NCBI GenBank assembly: GCA_036003885.1
Contig: DASYSA010000301.1
Coordinates: 1-6,025 of the forward strand
Origin: DASYSA01 sp036003885
GTDB lineage: Bacteria; Acidobacteriota; Blastocatellia; UBA7656
Direction: 5' to 3'
Length of the DNA: 6,025 nucleotides
Below are positions 1-4,966 of the stretch, piece after piece. The translations under genes and the position numbers were made by a program. The notes beneath the pieces are model-generated. The model was not told the origin of the DNA, searched no databases, and worked only from the letters and a program-made list of their open reading frames with translations. Position 1 is the first letter of the stretch. Each line of letters opens with the position of its first letter.

Positions 1-35
1 GAGAATTTGATAAAGTCTACATCATAAAAGCGCAA

Positions 36-1277
36 ATGAGATATAGAGGAATTAAGGTGACAATGCTTCTCCTGGTTGCCGGAGGAGCGTTGCTTTGCCC
101 ACTTCTGCTGAGCGCTGCACTCGGAACGGGCGTAAATACCGATCCGTGGCAACGATCCAAAGCACAGGCCCCATCTAAAGCGCCTCCCGCATACTCACGA
201 TACACTCACCAGGTCGCGAAGCATAAGCAAGCGTGCGATGCGTGCCATAAGTTTCCCTCTTCAAACTGGAAACAAGTGCGCAAGGGAGACGATGCCTTTC
301 CGGATGTCACCGACTATCCTCAGCACGCATCCTGTCTGCCATGCCACCGACAGCAGTTCTTCAGCGGTGCGATACCAACCATCTGCACCGGATGCCACAC
401 CGATCCTTCTCCGCGCAACAGCGCCCGACACCCATTCCCAAATCCACGCGAGGCCTTTGATGCGTCGAAAAAAGGCCAGGGTGCATTTTCGGAGTATAAA
501 GTTTACTTCCCGCATGAGAAGCACGACGGCTTATTCGGACAATACCGCCCGCGCCTCGAACCTGAGCGACACGGCAGTCTCATCGCCGTTTCCTGGAGCC
601 ATGCGGCTCGAGGGTCGGACCAATCCGAAAAGAATGGTAGCTGCGCAAAGTGCCATCAAACCTATCAGCAACAGGGCGATTCCGACGAGGAGTTTGTCAC
701 GAAGCCTCCAAAGGACCTCGCGGAGAATGCCTTTTGGCTGAAGAAAGGTATCTTCAAGACAACTCCACAAGGCCACACCGTTTGCTTCACCTGCCACTCG
801 CAGGATGGCGGGCTCCCGCCGACAGCGAACGATTGCGGTATGTGCCATAAGTTGATCTCGCCCGAACAGGCAGCCGCACGAAGAGAAGAACACGGCGACT
901 TCGATCCAAACATGGCGGCGGCAATGGGTATCACCGACCGCACTACTCTCGAGAAATGGCGCAAGCGCGAAGCCGTCAAGTTTCGCCACGAGTGGGTTAC
1001 CCATGTAGACCTGGCTTGTACCGACTGCCACAAAGTCGCCGCCATCGACACGCTCGCGGAGGGCGGACCCAAGGTGCAAGTTCTATCCTGCGGTGGGAGT
1101 GGAACGGGATGCCATGTAACCGCGACTCTCGAGGATGGAGGCGCCCTCAACGCGGAGTTCGGCGAAAAGAAGGCTAACCCAGCTTTTCAGTGTACGAAGT
1201 GCCACGCAATCATGGGGAAACAACCCGTCCCCCAATCTCACGTCGCCGCCCTCACAGCCCTCAAGAGCAAGCAGTAG
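36..1277 (+). CDS. Multiheme c-type cytochrome, about nine hemes in three triheme units
   Basis: A predicted exported electron-transfer cytochrome of 413 residues. Residues 11-29 are hydrophobic after a short basic start (R2, R4, K7), which fits a signal peptide or anchor. Eight canonical CxxCH sites begin at C67, C100, C117, C203, C250, C267, C328 and C386. A ninth, C352-x6-C359-H360, is non-canonical. The sites fall into three groups of three. Groups 1 and 3 are preceded by histidines in an aromatic-x-H context (H58, H318), as in cytochrome c7/c3 domains where such histidines are distal ligands; group 2 has H160 and H189 ahead of it. The start is uncertain. The frame is open to the left window edge. 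ATG36 gives the basic n-region but has no clear ribosome site; GTG57 has AGAGGA (45-50) at good spacing but loses the basic residues. The next gene, another cytochrome, starts 13 bases downstream. The electron partner is unknown; the facing nitrate-reductase-like operon is a candidate by proximity only. Confidence 0.9.
   Translation: MRYRGIKVTMLLLVAGGALLCPLLLSAALGTGVNTDPWQRSKAQAPSKAPPAYSRYTHQVAKHKQACDACHKFPSSNWKQVRKGDDAFPDVTDYPQHASCLPCHRQQFFSGAIPTICTGCHTDPSPRNSARHPFPNPREAFDASKKGQGAFSEYKVYFPHEKHDGLFGQYRPRLEPERHGSLIAVSWSHAARGSDQSEKNGSCAKCHQTYQQQGDSDEEFVTKPPKDLAENAFWLKKGIFKTTPQGHTVCFTCHSQDGGLPPTANDCGMCHKLISPEQAAARREEHGDFDPNMAAAMGITDRTTLEKWRKREAVKFRHEWVTHVDLACTDCHKVAAIDTLAEGGPKVQVLSCGGSGTGCHVTATLEDGGALNAEFGEKKANPAFQCTKCHAIMGKQPVPQSHVAALTALKSKQ
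45..50 (+). promoter_or_regulatory. Possible ribosome binding site for a GTG57 start of the first cytochrome
   Basis: AGAGGA lies six bases before GTG57, which is in frame with ATG36. It argues for the shorter start, while the basic residues between 36 and 57 argue for the longer one. The evidence does not settle the choice. Confidence 0.4.
201..398 (+). repeat. Triheme unit 1 of the first cytochrome
   Basis: This encodes residues 56-121, with Y-x-H58 followed by CxxCH sites at C67, C100 and C117. The spacing between site cysteines is 33 then 17 residues. It is one of three divergent units, similar in layout but not in DNA sequence. Confidence 0.6.
507..848 (+). repeat. Triheme unit 2 of the first cytochrome
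   Basis: This encodes residues 158-271, with histidines H160 and H189 ahead of CxxCH sites at C203, C250 and C267. Cysteine spacing is 47 then 17. The longer first interval is a lysine- and acid-rich insertion around residues 210-245. Confidence 0.55.
981..1205 (+). repeat. Triheme unit 3 of the first cytochrome, with an expanded CX6CH middle site
   Basis: This encodes residues 316-390, with F-x-H318 and then sites at C328, C352 and C386. The middle site reads C-GGSGTG-CH (1089-1115) instead of CxxCH and sits where the second heme of the unit is expected. Either it binds heme through a longer loop or this unit has lost one heme. Confidence 0.6.
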
Positions 1278-1290
1278 TTGAACGACCCTT

Positions 1291-2205
1291 ATGCCCGAAA
1301 TTCCTGTACAAGAATCGCCCTCGGCCGTCTCACAAGGTCTTCCGCGTAAGCGGCGATTGCTATCACTTGTGGTGCTGGCGCTGGCGTGCGTGGGAGTTGG
1401 CTTAGGGCTGATCAGAGAGCCGAAATCAGCGGTCTTTTCGCCGGATGCGCAAGCGCATACCCTTTGGGCCGGCGCTCACTCGATAGCGGAGACCCCCTCT
1501 TCCGTGGAAGATTTCTCGCGGTTCTCTCATTCGAGTTCGGCGCACGCCCGGCTGCGCTGCTCGGCGTGCCATCGGAGAGAAGACAACTCTCCTAAGTCAC
1601 TCTGGCTCGGGCATAGGCCCTGTTCGTCCTGCCACTCGCAGAAGTTCGCCAGTTTGAAGGACCAGCTATGTACTGTTTGCCATGCGACCGCGGAACCGAA
1701 GAGCCCTGAGATCAAGACTCCTGCACGCCTGAGGAGTTTCAGCGCGGGATTCGACCACACCCGGCACCAGAATGTTGGATGTGGTACCTGTCACAAACCT
1801 GCCAGCCGCGGCGTGGCGCTATCGATACCGAGCGGTCCTGGCGCTCACGCAACCTGTTTCCAGTGTCACTCTTCCGGGGCCTCCGCACAGGGTCGCGATC
1901 TCTCGGCGTGTGACGTCTGCCATACTGCCGGCAGTCCCGCTCGGGCGACCATTCTTGCAAAGGCCTATAGGCTCAACTTCAGCCACGCAGAGCATGGCGG
2001 GCGAAATAAACTGAGCTGTAATGACTGCCATCGGGCGCGATCGGGAGTTCGATCGAGCCAGATGACCCGGCCTCTTCCCGCGATGCATCGAGCCGCCGCT
2101 CAAACGCAGAGTTGTGCGAGCTGTCATAACGACAAACGAGCGTTTGGCGGAGACAATTTCTCAGACTGCAAGAAGTGTCACCAGGGCCCGACTTTTCGTT
2201 TTTGA
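1291..2205 (+). CDS. Membrane-anchored nonaheme c-type cytochrome (three c7-like triheme units)
   Basis: A 304-residue predicted periplasmic electron-transfer protein. The basic stretch at residues 19-22 (RKRR) is followed by one hydrophobic helix (about 23-41), which implies a signal anchor or an uncleaved signal with the C-terminal part outside the cytoplasmic membrane. Nine canonical CxxCH sites begin at C90, C111, C127, C164, C189, C207, C243, C275 and C293. They form three regular triplets. Each opens with F-x-H and a second histidine (FSH80 and H85, FDH156 and H159, FSH232 and H235) just before the first CxxCH of the triplet. This is the layout of triheme cytochrome c7 domains with bis-histidine hemes. 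An in-frame TGA at 1279-1281 leaves ATG1291 as the only reasonable start. There is no clear Shine-Dalgarno sequence in the 13-base gap, so translation may be coupled to the preceding gene. The two cytochromes share the same nine-site architecture and may act as a pair. Their partner enzyme is not shown by the sequence. Confidence 0.93.
   Translation: MPEIPVQESPSAVSQGLPRKRRLLSLVVLALACVGVGLGLIREPKSAVFSPDAQAHTLWAGAHSIAETPSSVEDFSRFSHSSSAHARLRCSACHRREDNSPKSLWLGHRPCSSCHSQKFASLKDQLCTVCHATAEPKSPEIKTPARLRSFSAGFDHTRHQNVGCGTCHKPASRGVALSIPSGPGAHATCFQCHSSGASAQGRDLSACDVCHTAGSPARATILAKAYRLNFSHAEHGGRNKLSCNDCHRARSGVRSSQMTRPLPAMHRAAAQTQSCASCHNDKRAFGGDNFSDCKKCHQGPTFRF
1522..1683 (+). repeat. Triheme unit 1 of the nonaheme cytochrome
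   Basis: This encodes residues 78-131, with FSH80, H85 and CxxCH sites at C90, C111 and C127 (spacings 21 and 16). It matches units 2 and 3 in layout. Confidence 0.7.
1750..1923 (+). repeat. Triheme unit 2 of the nonaheme cytochrome
   Basis: This encodes residues 154-211, with FDH156, H159 and CxxCH sites at C164, C189 and C207 (spacings 25 and 18). The first site lies 74 residues after that of unit 1. Confidence 0.7.
1978..2181 (+). repeat. Triheme unit 3 of the nonaheme cytochrome
   Basis: This encodes residues 230-297, with FSH232, H235 and CxxCH sites at C243, C275 and C293 (spacings 32 and 18). The first site lies 79 residues after that of unit 2. The protein ends seven residues after the last heme histidine. 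Confidence 0.7.
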
Positions 2206-2309
2206 GACGAACGAACTTCGCTGAATGCAAGATCGAAGCGACTCCGGTCCTTGACCATCCCTCCACTGAATGCCATCACGATCATCCGCGGAAGGACGTA
2301 CCCCTCATT
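2206..2309. other. Convergent intergenic gap without a clear terminator
   Basis: This 104-base gap separates the ends of the two convergent gene sets. The best inverted repeat seen is five base pairs (CTTCG 2216-2220 with CGAAG 2234-2238) with a 13-base loop and no T run. A direct repeat CTGAATGC occurs at 2221-2228 and 2266-2273. Nothing here supports a gene or a convincing intrinsic terminator, so termination may be factor-dependent or transcripts may overlap. Confidence 0.5.
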
Positions 2310-3509
2310 TCAGATCGGATCCGGCGCCTGCTGAGGCAGAGGTCGTGAAGCCGACCCGCCGATCCTCCATACGACAACCAAACAGATCAACGAGAACACC
2401 GACAACAACACAAAGCCCCACGTAAAGGTCGCCGTCAGTTGTCGCAAGCCGCCAACCACCAGCGGCGGAAAAAACCCGCCAAGGCCGCCCGCCGCTCCCA
2501 CCAAACCGGTCACGCTCCCAACGGACTGCGTTAAGTGCTCAGGCACCAGCTTGAAGACGGCGCCGTTCCCCAGCCCTATCGCAATCGCCATTCCCAGAGC
2601 ACCAAACGTGAACGTCGACATCATTGGACACGCCAGGAAAATCGCCATCGCGGCGGTCGCGGGAAAGACCCAAAGCAGAATGGTCCGTCCGCCAACTCGA
2701 TCGGCCAACCAACCTCCCACAGGCCTCATCGCGGTCGCCAGGACTACGAAACCCGCGGTTCGAAAGCCGGCGTCCTGGGGAGTGAGTCCGAACATCTCAG
2801 TTAGAAAAATTGGCAGATATATCGCCATAGCGACAAAGCCGCCGAAGGTCAAAAAGTAATAGAGGCTCAACACCCAACTCATGGGCTGGCGCAACGGCTG
2901 CGCAATAGCGCTGAGCGAGCGACCCACATTTCTGCGCGGCGCGTTGACCGCTTTGAGTAGGAAGACTATCAGCCACGCCACCAACAGAATTCCAAAGATC
3001 CAGAAGCCCCACTTGAAACCGAGGGCGCCCGCTATCAGAGGTGAGCCGAACGCCGCAAGCGACTGACCGATGTTCCCTGCACCGTAAACACCGAGCGCCA
3101 TCCCCTGGCGTTCGGGAGCGAACCAGCCGCTCACAAACCCAACTCCTACAGAGAAGCTCGCCAGCGCTATGCCAATGAAAAAGCCGCACAGCACCAACTG
3201 CCAATAACTGCCTACCCATCCCATCAGGAATGCCGGCGGAATCGACAATGCCATGACTATAGAAAAGATCAGGCGTCCACCGTAGCGGTCCGTGAGAATT
3301 CCAAGCGGTATTCGGCCGAGACTCCCCAACAGAACAGGAATAGCGATGGCCATACTTACCTGCATCGGAGTCAACCCCAGCGACTTGCGAATGATCGGCA
3401 TCATCGCCGAGACAGATCCGAATACGGCGAAGCAAATCGCGAAAGCCCCTGTTGCCATCGCAAGCTGAAGAGTGCTGCCCGATACCGCCTGTTCCGATGA
3501 TTTCCGCAT
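2310..3509 (-). CDS. Nitrate/nitrite transporter, NarK/NNP family of the MFS
   Basis: A 399-residue, twelve-helix major facilitator protein that is predicted to carry nitrate and/or nitrite across the cytoplasmic membrane. Two features tie it to the NNP family. A glycine-rich signature lies in the TM5 region (GAGNIG, about 143-148), and the diagnostic GxxGAAGGLGGFFPP lies at 335-349 in the TM11 region. R66 (TM2 region, G-R-IP) and R262 (TM8 region, M-R-PVGG) match the positions of the two substrate-binding arginines known in NarK. MFS loop motifs DRYGGR (74-79) and DRVGGR (270-275) follow each. The ATG at 3509 is chosen because GGAAGGG lies about eight bases upstream and hydrophobic sequence begins soon after. 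The frame stays open upstream, but that part only shadows the small membrane gene. The start lies two bases after the stop of that gene, so it is the last gene of the operon seen. Transport direction and choice of nitrate or nitrite cannot be told from sequence. Confidence 0.93.
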   Translation of the reverse strand: MRKSSEQAVSGSTLQLAMATGAFAICFAVFGSVSAMMPIIRKSLGLTPMQVSMAIAIPVLLGSLGRIPLGILTDRYGGRLIFSIVMALSIPPAFLMGWVGSYWQLVLCGFFIGIALASFSVGVGFVSGWFAPERQGMALGVYGAGNIGQSLAAFGSPLIAGALGFKWGFWIFGILLVAWLIVFLLKAVNAPRRNVGRSLSAIAQPLRQPMSWVLSLYYFLTFGGFVAMAIYLPIFLTEMFGLTPQDAGFRTAGFVVLATAMRPVGGWLADRVGGRTILLWVFPATAAMAIFLACPMMSTFTFGALGMAIAIGLGNGAVFKLVPEHLTQSVGSVTGLVGAAGGLGGFFPPLVVGGLRQLTATFTWGFVLLSVFSLICLVVVWRIGGSASRPLPQQAPDPI

Positions 3510-3511
3510 AA

Positions 3512-3736
3512 CTATGACCCTTCCATTCTGTACAGATACCTGAGAAGCCCGGCATTGAGTCCGAAACAGACCATGCTCGCAACGGCCGCCGGCCAGATTA
3601 TCGATTCGTCGCCTCCCAGGTATGCATTCATCGTGGCCGTCAGAAGCCAGAGCTGGAGCACGACAAGGATCAGAACCACCGAGAGAATGCCGTAGACGAT
3701 GGTGGTCTTTTGCTGGCGTGTGATGCGCCTTCTCAT
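3512..3736 (-). CDS. Small two-helix membrane protein in a nitrate-reductase-like operon
   Basis: A 74-residue protein with a basic N-terminus (R2-R4, R7, K10), a hydrophobic helix at about 12-36, a short GGDES loop at 41-45, a second helix at about 47-66, and a short basic tail (R66, R70). By the positive-inside rule both ends should be cytoplasmic. It has no cysteines or histidines that suggest metal or heme binding; the single cysteine is C57 in helix 2. Its start overlaps the stop of the Rieske gene (ATGA, 3733-3736), AGAGGA lies just upstream, and its stop is two bases before the transporter start. That packing is strong evidence that it is a real gene. It resembles small uncharacterised proteins I recall next to Rieske genes (possibly the family labelled DUF6755), but I cannot confirm this. 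It may be an assembly or anchoring subunit; the function is unknown. Confidence 0.85.
   Translation of the reverse strand: MRRRITRQQKTTIVYGILSVVLILVVLQLWLLTATMNAYLGGDESIIWPAAVASMVCFGLNAGLLRYLYRMEGS
3518..3524 (-). promoter_or_regulatory. Ribosome binding site of the NarK-like gene
   Basis: GGAAGGG on the minus strand lies eight bases before the ATG at 3509 and inside the last codons of the small membrane gene. It supports this start over an upstream in-frame GTG or ATG that would add up to 81 residues. Confidence 0.7.
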
Positions 3737-4281
3737 GACATCCTCTGCTCAACGCCGCTCGCGTAGACGCCGCCCTGCTTGAATTCGAGTCTCACGCGCG
3801 CAAGCGGCCGCCTCGGCGGCCCGGAGACAGGACGGCCTGTTGTAATCTCAAACAGACCCTCGTGACAGGGGCAGCGGAAACACTGTTTCGCCGGGTCGGG
3901 CACAACGCTGCACGAGAGATGGGTGCATTCCTGGCTGAAGGCCGCGAACGTGGTCTGGTCCAAACGCACCAACACACACTGATCGTGCTCGTCAGGGTAG
4001 GCGAAGGTCACAGCGCCGCCGATCGGGATCTCATCAACCGCTGCAATCAGTTTCATCGGGGGCTGGCCGCGTCGCTTGCGCAGGATGTTCTGGAATCCAA
4101 TCCAGAACTGACCTGCAGTGAATGCAAGACTGGTGAGCACCAGGAACTTTGTGAAGTCGCGCCTGGCGATGTAGTTGTCCTCGGGGAGGTCGATTGGAAA
4201 GTCGTGGCGCCAGCGTGGCTGCTCGGACTGCGGTTTGCCATCGGGGGCTACCGGAGATCGTTCGCGATCTGACTCTCGCAT
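3733..4281 (-). CDS. Membrane-anchored Rieske [2Fe-2S] protein
   Basis: A 182-residue electron-transfer protein. A 38-residue polar N-terminus leads to a twin-arginine-like segment, A-R40-R41-D-F-T-K, and one hydrophobic helix (about 46-62) with no obvious cleavage site. This fits Tat export with the helix kept as an anchor, as in bc-type Rieske proteins. The Rieske fold is shown by box 1, C119-T-H121-L-S-C124, and box 2, C137-P-C139-H140-E-G142. By family precedent C119, H121, C137 and H140 bind the cluster and C124-C139 form the disulphide. An extra cysteine, C134, lies just before box 2. The start is fixed by the strong GGGGAGGA just upstream, which gives a 34-base overlap with the end of the four-cluster ferredoxin gene. 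The end overlaps the small membrane gene by four bases. It probably shuttles electrons between the molybdoenzyme module and the quinone pool or a cytochrome. The alternative, a NirD-like soluble Rieske, fits poorly because of the anchor. Confidence 0.93.
   Translation of the reverse strand: MRESDRERSPVAPDGKPQSEQPRWRHDFPIDLPEDNYIARRDFTKFLVLTSLAFTAGQFWIGFQNILRKRRGQPPMKLIAAVDEIPIGGAVTFAYPDEHDQCVLVRLDQTTFAAFSQECTHLSCSVVPDPAKQCFRCPCHEGLFEITTGRPVSGPPRRPLARVRLEFKQGGVYASGVEQRMS
3741..3746 (-). promoter_or_regulatory. Ribosome binding site of the small membrane protein gene
   Basis: AGAGGA on the minus strand lies four bases before the ATG at 3736, within the last codons of the Rieske gene. It supports translation of this short gene. 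Confidence 0.6.
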
Positions 4282-4916
4282 CCGTCGTCCTCCCCGGTGT
4301 ACAGCGAGTCCATAAGCACGTTGAGCGAGATGTTCTTGCCGATAGTCTGCTCACTCATCGCCGAGGTCACGTCGATATACTCGGATCGTGAAGCGCGCGG
4401 CGCCATCATGCTCACCTTTGTAGTTATCACCTGATCTCCAAATCGGAATTGGTTGATTGGCGTCGAGCGCGGGCGAAGCTCCTGGATCCTTTCGCGCGTG
4501 CCATAGAACAACGCCTGACTCGGACAGACAGTTGCGCACATCGGCCTCTTCCCCGCCGACGTCCGGTCGTAGCACATGTCGCACTTCATCATCAATTTGA
4601 ACTCAGTCTTCATCTTCGGAACACCGAACGGGCATGCCAGCACACAGTTATTGCAAGCGATGCATCGTGGCTTGCGCGCAGTTTGAACCACTCCGTCATC
4701 GGTCCGCTTGATTGCATCTGCCGGACACACTTCAGCGCAGGTGGGCGAGTCGCAGTGCATGCAGACTATTGGCGCGGTCTGCACCGAATGCTTGCGATCG
4801 AGGTATTCAAGGTGAATCATCGAGTAGCCTTTGTGGGTGTCGCACTCGCTGCAGGCCTGAACGCAAGCCTGGCAACCTATGCACCGCGTCGCGTCAATGA
4901 AGAATTCCATGTCCAT
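4248..4916 (-). CDS. Four-cluster [4Fe-4S] electron-transfer subunit of a molybdoenzyme
   Basis: A 222-residue iron-sulfur protein of the type that serves as the beta subunit of DMSO-reductase-family enzymes (NrfC, PsrB, DmsB, HybA-like). It has four cysteine groups: C12/C15/C18/C22, C52/C55/C60/C64, C85/C88/C91/C95 and C112/C115/C127/C131. These are enough for four [4Fe-4S] clusters in the usual interleaved ferredoxin fold. An extra cysteine, C25, follows group 1. No signal peptide is seen, so it is either cytoplasmic or exported together with a Tat-bearing partner. After the last cluster motif there is a tail of about 80 residues (142-222) with no recognisable cofactor motif. The gene follows the molybdoenzyme gene after 50 bases, with AGAAGA seven bases before its ATG, and overlaps the Rieske gene by 34 bases. 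It should carry electrons to or from the molybdopterin subunit. Confidence 0.93.
   Translation of the reverse strand: MDMEFFIDATRCIGCQACVQACSECDTHKGYSMIHLEYLDRKHSVQTAPIVCMHCDSPTCAEVCPADAIKRTDDGVVQTARKPRCIACNNCVLACPFGVPKMKTEFKLMMKCDMCYDRTSAGKRPMCATVCPSQALFYGTRERIQELRPRSTPINQFRFGDQVITTKVSMMAPRASRSEYIDVTSAMSEQTIGKNISLNVLMDSLYTGEDDGCESQIANDLR
4288..4295 (-). promoter_or_regulatory. Strong ribosome binding site of the Rieske gene
   Basis: GGGGAGGA on the minus strand lies six bases before the ATG at 4281, inside the coding end of the four-cluster gene. The next in-frame ATG is at residue 76, after the anchor helix. This site therefore decides the start and makes the 34-base gene overlap real. Confidence 0.75.
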
Positions 4917-4923
4917 GTAGTTA

Positions 4924-4929
4924 TCTTCT
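4924..4929 (-). promoter_or_regulatory. Ribosome binding site of the four-cluster ferredoxin gene
   Basis: AGAAGA on the minus strand lies seven bases before the ATG at 4916, in the 50-base gap after the molybdoenzyme stop. It is a moderate match. The gap also contains the short purine run GAGGAGAG further upstream. Confidence 0.5.
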
Positions 4930-4966
4930 TTTGAGGACGCTCTCCTCGGACGGCCTTACAGGGAGT

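Noticed and set aside
7..47. TTGATA (7-12) and TATAGA (42-47) as a promoter
   Set aside because: The gap is 29 bases, far from the usual 17, and the second box lies inside the likely coding start.
531..1079. Minus-strand frame of 182 residues opposite the first cytochrome
   Set aside because: It overlaps heme-site codons on the other strand and shows no motif of its own.
2216..2238. Inverted repeat between the convergent genes as a terminator
   Set aside because: The stem is only five base pairs with a 13-base loop and no T run on either strand.
2797..3582. Long minus-strand frame (261 residues) over the transporter gene
   Set aside because: It is a shadow frame with tryptophan-, serine- and arginine-rich low-quality sequence and no domain, overlapping a clear NarK-family protein.
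3510..3752. An 81-residue N-terminal extension of the NarK-like frame
   Set aside because: It lies over the small two-helix gene, reads as a polar, histidine- and arginine-rich sequence unlike NarK N-termini, and the ATG at 3509 has a good ribosome site.
3862..4272. Plus-strand frame of 136 residues opposite the Rieske gene
   Set aside because: It is antisense to conserved Rieske motifs, and no ribosome site or recognisable domain was seen.
4449..4934. Plus-strand frame of 161 residues opposite the four-cluster gene
   Set aside because: It is antisense to sixteen conserved cluster cysteines; its composition is that of a mirror frame.
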